NCBI GenBank assembly: GCA_036381015.1
Contig: DASVDR010000041.1
Span: 62,001 to 126,000, forward strand
Length of the DNA: 64,000 nt
Direction of reading: 5' to 3'
Source of the DNA: Gammaproteobacteria bacterium
GTDB taxonomy: Bacteria > Pseudomonadota > Gammaproteobacteria > Steroidobacterales > Rariloculaceae
A program made the translations under genes and the position numbers. Below the pieces are notes generated by a model. It worked only from the letters and a program-made list of their open reading frames with translations. It was not told where the DNA came from and did no database searches. Below are positions 1 to 8,300 of the stretch, in pieces. Position 1 is the stretch's first letter; every line of letters starts with the position of its first letter.

Positions 1-206
1 GCCGGTGCTGCACGGCGGCCGTGTTCCGGGCGTGTCGATTCCGGTCGACCGGATCGGGCGCCGCGGCCGGGACTCGTAGCCGGCCGGTTTGCGCGGCCGA
101 GTCGGGCGCGGCCAAGCTCCGGCCCCTCGCCCGCGCCGGTTCAGCGCCGAGTCAGGCTGCGGAACGCATGCTCTTCCGCACGCATTCCAACGGAGAGAGG
201 ACGCTG
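1..206. other. window edge, no confident gene
   Basis: No gene can be assigned here. An open frame enters from the left edge at position 2 and stops at TAG 77-79, so it could be the last 25 codons of an upstream gene, but nothing in it is recognisable. The rest up to the mlaC ribosome site (GGAGAGAGG, 192-200) shows no motif. Confidence 0.3.
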
Positions 207-839
207 ATGCCGACGTATCCGAAGACGGCCGGCGGCCGCCCGGCTTGGGCCGCGGCCCTGTTGCTGATGTGGCTCACGGCGCTCGCCCAGGACGCCCCGG
301 CGCCCGGCGCGACGCCGGAGGACACGGTGCGGACGCTGCATGACGCGCTCGTCGAGACGGCCGCAGAGCTCGGCGACGCGAGCCTCGAGGAGCGCTATGC
401 ACGGCTCGAGCCGGTCGTCGAGGCCACGCACGATCTGCCCTACATCGCGGAGCTCACGATCCGGCGCGAATGGGACGGCCTGTCGGTCGACGACCGGCAA
501 CGCTTCGTCGAAGCTTTCGAGCGCCTGAGCGTGACGACCTACGCGAGCCGCTTCCGCAGGCTCGAGGCCGGCATGTTCGAGATCACCGGCGGCGAGTCGC
601 TCGCCGGCGGACGCGCGCAGGTCGCGGCGACGCTCACGACGAAGGAACGGGCGATACCGTTCCAATACGTGCTGCACGAGACCGACGCCGGCTGGAAGAT
701 CGTCAACATCCTGGCGGACAACGTCAGCGATCTCGCGCTGAAGCGCGCCGAGTACCGGCGCCTGCTCGAGGGCGGCTCGGTCGACGACGTGATTGCAGAG
801 CTCGAGCGGCAGACGGCCGAGGCGGCCGCCGCGGATTGA
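207..839 (+). CDS. mlaC: MlaC/Ttg2D-family phospholipid-binding protein
   Basis: This 210-residue protein looks like the periplasmic lipid carrier of the Mla system, which ferries phospholipid between the outer-membrane lipoprotein MlaA and the inner-membrane MlaFEDB transporter. The start ATG 207 is chosen because GGAGAGAGG lies 6 bases upstream and residues 1-28 form a signal peptide ending near LAQDAPA. The body carries the family pattern, including DGLSVDDRQRF, the FxxL..TYASRFR segment and a closing repeat-like YRRLL helix. Length fits the family (about 200). No other mla gene is visible to the right, and the left side is cut by the window. A hopanoid-associated homologue (HpnM) cannot be excluded. 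Confidence 0.8.
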   Translation: MPTYPKTAGGRPAWAAALLLMWLTALAQDAPAPGATPEDTVRTLHDALVETAAELGDASLEERYARLEPVVEATHDLPYIAELTIRREWDGLSVDDRQRFVEAFERLSVTTYASRFRRLEAGMFEITGGESLAGGRAQVAATLTTKERAIPFQYVLHETDAGWKIVNILADNVSDLALKRAEYRRLLEGGSVDDVIAELERQTAEAAAAD

Positions 840-841
840 CC

Positions 842-955
842 GTAAAAAAATGGTGTCAGACACCTTTTTCGAAAAAGGCGCCAGACACAACAAAGGTGCC
901 AGACACGAAAAAGGTGTCTGACACCTTTTTTGACATTACCGTGTCTGACACCGGT
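842..955. repeat. GGTGTC(A/T)GACACC palindrome cluster, locus 1
   Basis: Five copies or part copies of a short palindrome lie between two convergent genes. GGTGTCAGACACC is at 852-864, GGTGTCTGACACC at 913-925 and GTGTCTGACACC near 941-952, with two degenerate copies (gccagacac) between. Each good copy is flanked by A and T runs, so an RNA hairpin followed by a U tract forms in either direction. The cluster can therefore end both mlaC and the converging HMG-CoA synthase gene. Related copies occur at 25591-25685 and 55781-55802. Confidence 0.85.
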
Positions 956-963
956 TTTCGAGG

Positions 964-2427
964 CTACCGGACGAAGCGGTAGTATTCGATGCCCTCGTCG
1001 CTGAACTTCGCGTTCAGGCTGCTGCCGACCGACTCGATCACGAACCCCTCGCTCGGAGAGCGGAGCCCCGGCGCGGTGCCCGTGTCGTGCAGACTCTCGT
1101 ACTGCGCTCGGGTCAGGTCCTGGTACGGCTCGAGCGCGGCCTCGAAGCCGATTCTCGCGGCGGCGCGCTCCCACCCTTCGACCACCTGCATCGGCATCGC
1201 TTCGGCCGCGTCGCCGCTGCCGTAGCCGACCGCGAGCACCTTGCCGCCGGCGAGATCGATGCCCCGGAGATAGGCATCCTCCATCCCGGCGGCCATCCAG
1301 GCCGGCAGCGCCGCGCAGTACACGTTGCCGATCTCCTTCATGACCTCGGAGCCGAGCGACATCTTCGACGAGACGAGCGCGCTGAACTCGGCGCTGTTGC
1401 GGAACTCGCGCGAGAGCTGTATCGCGAGCGGATACGCGTCGGCCTCGATATCGCCGCGCTTGACGAGGTCGAGGACGTCCGGCCGCGACTGCATCTCGGC
1501 CAGCACCTCCGCGACATCCATGCCGGCGCGCTCGCAATAGCGAGCGAGCTCGGCCCGACCCTCCGGACCGTCGCTTGCCAGGCCGAAAAGATAGCTCATC
1601 GCAAAGGACGTCTCCGGCATCCTGTGGTAAGGCCGGTGCATGAACACGGCGTCGAGCTCGCGGTAGTACTCGGCCGGCTCGCGCCCCATCCGCCTCGTCA
1701 TGTCGTTCAGCGCATGCAGCGTCTCGTCGATATAGCAGGTGGTCGAATACTTGCCGTTGAAGACCGGCAGGTCCTGGAAGTGGCAGTTCAGCTTGCCGCG
1801 GATGATGTTGCGCAGCACCGGCTTGCGGAAGTCGACGGCGCGGTAGGCGGACGCGCTGCCGATGTGCGCGAGCTCGACGGTCAGCATCTTCGGATTGCGC
1901 TCGAGCAGCAGCGCGACCGCGCCGGCCCCCTGTGTCGGCTCGCCCGAGCTTCCCCGCGCGTACTCGGCGATGTCGGCGCTGACGACTATCGCGCACCGAT
2001 CCTCGCGCTCGAGCGCCAGATAGCGCAGCGCGTGCTTCAGGGCATAAACGCCGCCGAGGCACGCGTGCTTGACCTCGGGGACCTCGCAGTGGCGGTTCAG
2101 AACGGGCAAGCTTTTCGCCTTGAGGCCTTCGTCGAGCATCCCTTTCACGATCACGGCGCCGGCCGAGTTGTCGGTGCTCGATTCGGTGCCGAGGCCGAGG
2201 AACCCGACGCGCGCCGGGTCGACGTCGTAGTGCTCGATGAGCCGCATGACGGCCGTCGCGGCCATCGTGTACACGCTCTGCTCGGGCCCGCGCATCCGGA
2301 AGCTGCGGCCGACGACCGCGCGCGTCTTGTCCCACGGGGAACCGGTCCAGCTGCACCATGCCTCCAGGTCGACCCGATAAGGCGGCACATAGACCGCGAA
2401 CCCACTGATCCCGACGTGCTCGTTCAT
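964..2427 (-). CDS. hydroxymethylglutaryl-CoA synthase family protein
   Basis: The 487-residue protein belongs to the HMG-CoA synthase branch of the thiolase fold, which condenses acetyl-CoA with acetoacetyl-CoA. The three expected catalytic residues are visible: Glu82 in LGTESSTDNSAG, the acyl-accepting Cys123 in HACLGG, and a His in the FMHRPYHRMPE segment. It starts at ATG 2427 after GGGGATAG. No HMG-CoA reductase, lyase or mevalonate kinase gene is in the window, so whether it serves mevalonate synthesis, leucine or ketone metabolism, or beta-branching of an acyl chain is open. At 487 residues it is longer than the compact bacterial enzymes (about 390). It is transcribed alone, divergent from the formate dehydrogenase operon. 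Confidence 0.85.
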   Translation of the reverse strand: MNEHVGISGFAVYVPPYRVDLEAWCSWTGSPWDKTRAVVGRSFRMRGPEQSVYTMAATAVMRLIEHYDVDPARVGFLGLGTESSTDNSAGAVIVKGMLDEGLKAKSLPVLNRHCEVPEVKHACLGGVYALKHALRYLALEREDRCAIVVSADIAEYARGSSGEPTQGAGAVALLLERNPKMLTVELAHIGSASAYRAVDFRKPVLRNIIRGKLNCHFQDLPVFNGKYSTTCYIDETLHALNDMTRRMGREPAEYYRELDAVFMHRPYHRMPETSFAMSYLFGLASDGPEGRAELARYCERAGMDVAEVLAEMQSRPDVLDLVKRGDIEADAYPLAIQLSREFRNSAEFSALVSSKMSLGSEVMKEIGNVYCAALPAWMAAGMEDAYLRGIDLAGGKVLAVGYGSGDAAEAMPMQVVEGWERAAARIGFEAALEPYQDLTRAQYESLHDTGTAPGLRSPSEGFVIESVGSSLNAKFSDEGIEYYRFVR

Positions 2428-2510
2428 TCGCTATCCCCAAAAAATGGCTTACCGTCCACCGTGCGCGCTGATGGCGGTCGATCGGCCTGATTGTGCTCCC
2501 ACAGCGGCGC

Positions 2511-2516
2511 ATTATA
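2511..2516 (-). promoter_or_regulatory. candidate -10 box (TATAAT) for the HMG-CoA synthase gene
   Basis: Read on the minus strand, TATAAT matches the sigma-70 -10 consensus exactly and stands out in GC-rich DNA. It would give a leader of roughly 75 bases to the ATG at 2427. No convincing -35 box is seen at the right spacing. Confidence 0.4.
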
Positions 2517-2688
2517 GGGCAGCGGCTTAAGAATCACCTAGTTAGCGTTTGATCTCGCGGCTCGGATTTTTCACGATCACTCGGTCGAGCATGCCGGCTT
2601 CGGAAATCCGAGCGCCGTGAGGCGCTTGTTTCGCGGGCCGGCCTCGCCTGCTGGGCTAAAATGTCCGCGGGCCCCTGAATACCGTCAG

Positions 2689-3081
2689 ATGAAGCTCAGA
2701 ATTCGAGGAAATTCGGTGCGGATCCGCGTCTCGCGGGGCGAGCTGAACCAGATCGCCGAGGCCGGGTTTGCGGAGGATGCCGTGCATTTTTCGGCCGACT
2801 CGGCCTTGCGGTACCGCGTCACCGTCGCGCCGGACGGCGAGCCCGCCGCGCGCTTCGGCGCGGACGAGCTGTCCGTCGTCCTGCCGCGGGCCGCCGTCGA
2901 GCGCTGGCTCGCGCCGGAGGAAGTGTCGATCCGCGGCGAGCAGCCGATCGGCGGCGGCGAGTCGCTGAAAATCCTCGTGGAGAAGGACTTCGAGTGCCTC
3001 ACGCCGCGTGAGGGGGAGGACGACTCCGATCTCTTTCCGAATCCCCGGGGTGGTACCATGGGCCCGCGGGAGTCAAGCTAA
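2689..3081 (+). CDS. DUF7009-like small protein at the head of the formate dehydrogenase operon
   Basis: This 130-residue soluble protein opens with MKLRIRGNSVRIRVSRGEL, a pattern I associate with the DUF7009 family of unknown function. It has no signal peptide, membrane span or cysteine-rich cluster, and only one Cys near the end. ATG 2689 is preferred because the family motif begins there; a TAAAAT hexamer at 2657-2662 could be its -10 box. The stop lies 18 bases before fdsG and all following genes run the same way, so it is probably the first gene of the fds operon. A role in assembly or regulation of formate dehydrogenase is only a guess from position. Confidence 0.75.
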   Translation: MKLRIRGNSVRIRVSRGELNQIAEAGFAEDAVHFSADSALRYRVTVAPDGEPAARFGADELSVVLPRAAVERWLAPEEVSIRGEQPIGGGESLKILVEKDFECLTPREGEDDSDLFPNPRGGTMGPRESS

Positions 3082-3099
3082 CCGAGGTGATCGAGACCG

Positions 3100-3564
3100 G
3101 TGAAAGGGGAATTCGCTACAACTGATGAGGCGGCGATCCGAGCCCTAGCCGAGGCGCGTAAGCAGGAGCCGGGGGCGTTGTTGCCGATCCTCCACGCCAT
3201 TCAGGACGAGCTCGGATACGTGCCGGAGGCGGCAGTGCCGATCGTCGCCGACGTGCTGAACCTGTCCCGAGCCGAGGTTCACGGCGTGGTCAGCTTCTAT
3301 CATCTGTTCAGGACGGCCCCGCCCGGGCGGCACACGCTCTATCTCTGCCGCGCCGAGGCCTGCCAGTCGATGGGCGCGAGGGCCCTCGAAGCGTACGTGC
3401 GCGACAAGCTGAACGTCGATTTCCACGAAACCACGGCCGACGGCCGCTTCAGCCTCGAGCCGGTTTATTGCCTCGGCAACTGTGCCTGCTCCCCCGCCGT
3501 GATGATCGACGAGACCGTCCACGGACGGGTCACGCCCGAGCGGCTCGACGAGCTTCTGAGCTAG
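3100..3564 (+). CDS. fdsG: NAD-dependent formate dehydrogenase, gamma subunit
   Basis: FdsG (154 residues) is the thioredoxin-like [2Fe-2S] subunit of the cytoplasmic molybdenum formate dehydrogenase, equivalent to NuoE of complex I. The four cluster ligands fit Cys83 and Cys88 (CRAEACQ) and Cys124 and Cys128 (CLGNC), with the usual SPAVMID after them. The N-terminal helical part contains [12 protein letters not shown] and [10 protein letters not shown], typical of this subunit. The start is GTG 3100. It is followed after 4 bases by fdsB, so the two are translated as one unit. Confidence 0.93.
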   Translation: MKGEFATTDEAAIRALAEARKQEPGALLPILHAIQDELGYVPEAAVPIVADVLNLSRAEVHGVVSFYHLFRTAPPGRHTLYLCRAEACQSMGARALEAYVRDKLNVDFHETTADGRFSLEPVYCLGNCACSPAVMIDETVHGRVTPERLDELLS

Positions 3565-3568
3565 CGCC

Positions 3569-5146
3569 ATGGCGAGCGTCACGAAGGTTTTCGTCCCGTC
3601 CGACACCACCGCTCGATCGGTAGGCGCCGACGGCGTCGCCGCCGCGATCTCGGCCGAAGCGGAGCGCCGCGGCCGGCAGATCGAGCTGATCCGGAACGGA
3701 TCGCGCGGCTTGTACTGGCTCGAGCCGCTCGTCGAGGTCGAGGTCGACGGGGTGCGCAAGGCCTACGGGCCCGTCAGGCCGGCCGACGTCGAGAGCCTCT
3801 TCGAAGCCGGCTTCCTCGACGGCCGCCGGGATCATCCGAGCGCGCTCGGCGACACGGAGTCGATCCCCTATCTCGCGAAACAGGACCGGCTCACGTTCGC
3901 GCGCGTCGGCCTGATCGACCCGCTCTCGATCGAGGACTACCGCGCGCACGGCGGTTTTCGCGGCCTCGAGAACGCCGTGAAACTTTCGGGGCGGGAGATC
4001 GTCGACATCGTTACGGAGTCGGGCTTGCGGGGCCGGGGCGGCGCCGCGTTCCCGACCGGCATCAAGTGGAACACCGTGCTGAACACCGAGGCCGCACGGA
4101 AGTACGTGGTCTGCAACGCCGACGAGGGCGACTCGGGGACCTTCGCCGACCGCATGATCATGGAGAGCGATCCGTACGTGCTGATCGAAGGCATGACGAT
4201 CGCCGGGCTCGCGGTCGGGGCCACGCAAGGTTATGTCTATATCCGCTTCGAGTACCCGCAGGCCATCCGCACGATGCGGGAGGCCATCGAGCGGGCCACG
4301 GCCGCGGGCTACCTCGGCGACCGGGTGCTCGGCAGCGACCGTGCCTTCCATCTGGAGGTTCGCGAGGCCGCGGGCGCGTACATCTGCGGCGAGGAGACGT
4401 CGCTGCTCGAGAGCCTCGAAGGCAAGCGCGGCATCATCCGGTTCCGGCCGCCGCTTCCGGCCGTGAAGGGCCTCTTCGGCGCGCCGACGATCGTCAACAA
4501 CGTGATCTCGCTCGCCACCGTGCCGATCATCCTCGACAAGGGCGCGGCCTTTTATAAGGACTTCGGCACGGGCCGGTCGCGCGGCACCCTCACGGTGCAG
4601 CTCGCCGGCAACGTCAAGCAAGGCGGTCTGGTGGAGATCGCCTTCGGGCATAGCCTGCGGGAGCTGCTGTACGACTTCGGCGGCGGCACCGCCACTGGCC
4701 GCCCGATTCGGGCCGTCCAGGCCGGCGGACCCCTCGGCGCTTACGTTCATCCGTCGAAGTTCGACACGGCGCTCGATTACGAGGCGTTCGCCCAGTTCGG
4801 AGCCATGATCGGCCACGGCGGCCTCGTCGTCTTCGACGACACCGTGGACCTCGGCCAGCAGGCGCGCTTCGCGATGGAGTTCTGCGCGATCGAGTCGTGC
4901 GGCAAGTGCACGCCGTGCCGGATCGGCGCGGTGCGCGGGGTCGAGGTCATCGACCGCATCCTCGCGGGCGAGAACGAGGCGGCGAACCTCGCGCTGCTTC
5001 GCGAGCTTTGCGACACGATGGTGGTCGGGTCGCTCTGTGCCCTCGGCGGTATGGCGCCGTTTCCGGTCATGAGCATCCTGGACCATTTCCCTGAAGACTT
5101 GAGAGCGCGCAAGGAAGAGCGGCGCGCGGTGGGAGAGGTAGCATGA
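3569..5146 (+). CDS. fdsB: NAD-dependent formate dehydrogenase, beta subunit (NuoF-like)
   Basis: FdsB (525 residues) carries the FMN and the NAD site through which electrons from formate reach NAD+. An N-terminal thioredoxin-like extension (about residues 1-110) precedes the NuoF core, as in other FdsB proteins. The FMN loop GRGGAAFPTGIKW is near residue 155, NADEGDSGTF follows, and the [4Fe-4S] motif ESCGKCTPCRIG is near residues 442-453. Its stop overlaps the start of fdsA (ATGA), which implies translational coupling. All expected motifs are intact. Confidence 0.95.
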   Translation: MASVTKVFVPSDTTARSVGADGVAAAISAEAERRGRQIELIRNGSRGLYWLEPLVEVEVDGVRKAYGPVRPADVESLFEAGFLDGRRDHPSALGDTESIPYLAKQDRLTFARVGLIDPLSIEDYRAHGGFRGLENAVKLSGREIVDIVTESGLRGRGGAAFPTGIKWNTVLNTEAARKYVVCNADEGDSGTFADRMIMESDPYVLIEGMTIAGLAVGATQGYVYIRFEYPQAIRTMREAIERATAAGYLGDRVLGSDRAFHLEVREAAGAYICGEETSLLESLEGKRGIIRFRPPLPAVKGLFGAPTIVNNVISLATVPIILDKGAAFYKDFGTGRSRGTLTVQLAGNVKQGGLVEIAFGHSLRELLYDFGGGTATGRPIRAVQAGGPLGAYVHPSKFDTALDYEAFAQFGAMIGHGGLVVFDDTVDLGQQARFAMEFCAIESCGKCTPCRIGAVRGVEVIDRILAGENEAANLALLRELCDTMVVGSLCALGGMAPFPVMSILDHFPEDLRARKEERRAVGEVA

Positions 5147-8019
5147 GCGCAGCCTACAAACCCTATCACCGAGCCTACGATTTCGGCACGCCCGCGCGCG
5201 AGTCCGAGCGCGTCGTCACGCTGACGATCGACGGGGAGGAAGTCTCCGTTCCAGAGGGCACGACCGTGTTGCGCGCGGCGGCCACCGCGGGCATCAACAT
5301 CCCGAAGCTCTGCGCCACGGACAGCCTCGAGCCGTTCGGATCGTGCCGGTTGTGTCTCGTCGAGATCGAGGGGGCGAAAGGGCTCCCGGCATCGTGCACC
5401 ACCGAGGTGCGCAACGGCATGAAGGTCACGACGCAGTCGAAGCGTCTCGCCGATATCCGGCGCAACGTCATGGAGCTCTACATCTCCGACCATCCGCTCG
5501 ACTGCCTGACCTGTCCGACGAACGGCGACTGCGAGCTCCAGGACATGGCCGGCGCCGTAGGCCTGCGCGAGGTGCGCTACGGCTACGAGGGCGCGAACCA
5601 CTTCGACGCGCCGAAGGACACGAGCAACCCGTATTTCACGTTCGATCCCACGAAGTGCATCGTCTGCTCGCGCTGCGTGCGGGCCTGCGAAGAGGTGCAG
5701 GGCACGTTCGCGCTCACGATCGACGGCCGCGGGTTCGCGTCGAAGGTCGCGGCGAGCCAGGATCAGCCGTTCCTCGACTCCGAGTGCGTGTCGTGCGGCG
5801 CGTGCGTGCAGGCGTGCCCCACGGCCACGCTCACCGAGAACTCGCTGATCGAGCTCGGCCAGCCGGAGCACTACGTGATCACGACTTGCGCCTACTGCGG
5901 CGTCGGCTGCTCGTTCCGCGCCGAGATGAAGGGCCAGCAGGTCGTGAAGATGATCCCGAACAAGGACGGCCATGCGAACCACGGCCACTCCTGCGTGAAA
6001 GGCCGCTTCGCGTTCGGATACGCCACGCACAAGGACCGCATCACGAAGCCGATGATCCGCGACTCGATCCACGAGCCGTGGAAGGAGGTCTCGTGGGAGG
6101 AGGCGATCTCGTTCGCCGCGAACAAGCTGAAGAGCATCCAGCAGAAGTACGGCATCGGCGCGATCGGCGGCATCACGTCGTCGCGCTGCACGAACGAGGA
6201 GACGTACCTCGTTCAGAAGCTCGTGCGCGCGGCCTTCGGCAATAACAACGTGGATACCTGCGCGCGGGTCTGTCACTCGCCCACGGGCTACGGCCTGAAG
6301 TCGACGATCGGCGAGTCGGCCGGGACGCAGGCCTTCGACTCGGTCATGAAGGCCGACGTGATCATGGTGATCGGCGCGAATCCGCCGGACGCGCACCCCG
6401 TGTTCGCGTCGCAGATGAAGCGGCGGCTGCGCCAGGGCGCCAAGCTGATCGTGATCGACCCGCGCGCCACGGATCTCGTGCGCTCGCCGCACGTCGAGGC
6501 GGACTACCACCTCGCGCTCCGGCCCGGCACGAACGTCGCGATCCTCAACGCGCTCGCGCACGTCATATTGTCCGAAGGGCTCGAGGACAAGAAGTTCATC
6601 GAGCGGCGCTGCGAGCTCGACGCGTACAACGACTGGCGGTCGTTCATCCTCGAGGAGCGCAACTCGCCCGAGGCGCTCGAGGCCGAAACCGGCGTCCCGG
6701 CCGAGCTGGTGCGCGGCGCGGCGCGGCTCTACGCGTCCGCGCCGAACGGCGCGATCTACTACGGCCTCGGCGTCTCCGAGCACAGCCAGGGCTCGACGGC
6801 CGTCATGGGTATCGCGAATCTCGCGATGGTCACCGGGAATATCGGCCGCGAAGGCGTCGGCGTGAATCCGCTGCGCGGCCAGAACAACGTGCAGGGCTCG
6901 TGCGACATGGGCTCGTTCCCGCACGAGTTCCCGGGATATCGGCACGTCTCCGACCCGGCCGTGCGCGCGTCGTTCGACGAGGCCTGGGGCGTCAAGGTGC
7001 AGCCCGAGCCGGGGCTGCGCATTCCGAACATGTTCGACGCGGCCGTCGCCGGGCAGTTCAAGGGTCTTTACGTGCAGGGCGAGGACGTCGCTCAGTCCGA
7101 CCCGGACACCACGCACGTCACGCATGCGCTCTCGTCGCTCGAGTGCATGATCGTCCAGGATCTCTTCTTGAACGAGACGGCGAAGTTCGCGCACGTGTTC
7201 CTGCCCGGCTCGTCGTTCCTCGAGAAGAACGGCACGTTCATCAACGCCGAGCGGCGCATTTCGCCGGTCCGTAAGGTCATGGAGCCGCTCGGCGGCTACG
7301 AGGACTGGGAGGTCACGCAGCTTCTGTCGAACGCGATGGGCTACCCGATGAACTACAAGCACCCGAGCGAGATCATGGACGAGATCGCGCGGCTGACGCC
7401 GACGTTCTCGGGCGTGAGCTACGAGAAGCTCGACCGGCTCGGCAGCATCCAGTGGCCGTGCAACGAGAAGGCGCCGGAAGGCACGCCGACGATGCACGTC
7501 GACGAGTTCGTGCGCGGCAAGGGCCTCTTCCGCGTCACGCCGTACGTGCCGACGGAGGAGCGCACGAGCTCGAAGTACCCGCTGCTGCTGACGACGGGCC
7601 GCATTCTGACGCAGTACAACGTCGGCGCGCAGACCCGGCGCACGGCGAACGTGAAGTGGCACGACGAGGACGTCCTCGAGATCCATCCGCACGACGCCGA
7701 GCAGCGCGGAATTCAGACCGGCGACTGGGTCGGCCTGAAGAGCCGCGCCGGCGAGACCGTGCTGCGGGCCGTGATCACCGAGCGCGTGATGCCGGGCGTG
7801 GTCTACACCACGTTCCATCATCCGGAGACCGGCGCGAACGTCGTGACGACCGACAGCTCGGACTGGGCGACGAACTGCCCCGAGTACAAGGTCACGGCCG
7901 TGCAGGCTTACAAGGTCACGCAGCTCTCCGATTGGCAGCGCAAGTACGAGGCCTTCACGGAGGAGCAGCTCGAGTACCTGCGGCAGGCAGGGTCGGGCGC
8001 CGAGAAAGCGGTCGGCTGA
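5143..8019 (+). CDS. fdsA: NAD-dependent formate dehydrogenase, alpha (catalytic) subunit
   Basis: FdsA (958 residues) oxidises formate to CO2 at a bis-MGD molybdenum site. The N-terminal NuoG-like part has a [2Fe-2S] motif starting at Cys57, then HPLDCLTCPTNGDCELQ, then two ferredoxin-type [4Fe-4S] sets (CIVCSRCVRAC, CVSCGACVQAC). The molybdopterin oxidoreductase part begins with CAYCGVGC. The metal ligand is Cys377 in RVCHSPTGYG, encoded by TGT, so the enzyme does not use selenocysteine. The C-terminal dinucleotide-binding domain (GRILTQYNVGAQTRR) is present. Length matches known FdsA/FdhF-type alpha subunits. ATG 5143 overlaps the fdsB stop. Confidence 0.96.
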   Translation: MSAAYKPYHRAYDFGTPARESERVVTLTIDGEEVSVPEGTTVLRAAATAGINIPKLCATDSLEPFGSCRLCLVEIEGAKGLPASCTTEVRNGMKVTTQSKRLADIRRNVMELYISDHPLDCLTCPTNGDCELQDMAGAVGLREVRYGYEGANHFDAPKDTSNPYFTFDPTKCIVCSRCVRACEEVQGTFALTIDGRGFASKVAASQDQPFLDSECVSCGACVQACPTATLTENSLIELGQPEHYVITTCAYCGVGCSFRAEMKGQQVVKMIPNKDGHANHGHSCVKGRFAFGYATHKDRITKPMIRDSIHEPWKEVSWEEAISFAANKLKSIQQKYGIGAIGGITSSRCTNEETYLVQKLVRAAFGNNNVDTCARVCHSPTGYGLKSTIGESAGTQAFDSVMKADVIMVIGANPPDAHPVFASQMKRRLRQGAKLIVIDPRATDLVRSPHVEADYHLALRPGTNVAILNALAHVILSEGLEDKKFIERRCELDAYNDWRSFILEERNSPEALEAETGVPAELVRGAARLYASAPNGAIYYGLGVSEHSQGSTAVMGIANLAMVTGNIGREGVGVNPLRGQNNVQGSCDMGSFPHEFPGYRHVSDPAVRASFDEAWGVKVQPEPGLRIPNMFDAAVAGQFKGLYVQGEDVAQSDPDTTHVTHALSSLECMIVQDLFLNETAKFAHVFLPGSSFLEKNGTFINAERRISPVRKVMEPLGGYEDWEVTQLLSNAMGYPMNYKHPSEIMDEIARLTPTFSGVSYEKLDRLGSIQWPCNEKAPEGTPTMHVDEFVRGKGLFRVTPYVPTEERTSSKYPLLLTTGRILTQYNVGAQTRRTANVKWHDEDVLEIHPHDAEQRGIQTGDWVGLKSRAGETVLRAVITERVMPGVVYTTFHHPETGANVVTTDSSDWATNCPEYKVTAVQAYKVTQLSDWQRKYEAFTEEQLEYLRQAGSGAEKAVG

Positions 8020-8032
8020 GGCGGCAACGAAG

Positions 8033-8284
8033 ATGGACATCGGCAAGCTGGTTCGGATGGCGAATCAGATCGCGAAGAACCTGGACTACGGCCAGGACAG
8101 GGAAAAGGTCGTGGCCGCCACGGCGGATCATCTGAAGCGCTTCTGGACGCCGGAGATGCGCCGGCAGATCGTCGCGTACCACTTGGAAGGGGGCGACCCG
8201 GCGGGCGAGGTCGATCCGCTGTCGGAGCTCGCCGCGAACGCCGTGGCGCGCATCGCCGAGGAGCAGCGGAAAGACGTCGCATAA
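8033..8284 (+). CDS. fdsD: formate dehydrogenase delta subunit
   Basis: This 83-residue acidic-basic helical protein matches the FdsD family: IGKLVRMANQIAKNL near the start and the conserved HLKRFWTPEMRRQIVAYH in the middle. FdsD is a small accessory subunit that associates with FdsA and helps cofactor insertion or stability. It starts at ATG 8033, 13 bases after the fdsA stop, and is followed by fdhD. In the well-known fdsGBACD arrangement the FdhD-like gene precedes fdsD; here the two are swapped. Confidence 0.93.
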   Translation: MDIGKLVRMANQIAKNLDYGQDREKVVAATADHLKRFWTPEMRRQIVAYHLEGGDPAGEVDPLSELAANAVARIAEEQRKDVA

Positions 8285-8300
8285 CACGCGGCGGAACAAT

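Noticed and set aside
6262-6282. Selenocysteine at the formate dehydrogenase active site
   Set aside because: The codon is TGT (Cys377), not TGA, and no SECIS-like hairpin is needed.
4777-8046. A very long open frame antisense to fdsA and fdsB
   Set aside because: Its product is Arg/Ala/Val/His-rich with no recognisable domain; such frames are expected opposite real genes at this GC content. The sense frames carry all formate dehydrogenase motifs.
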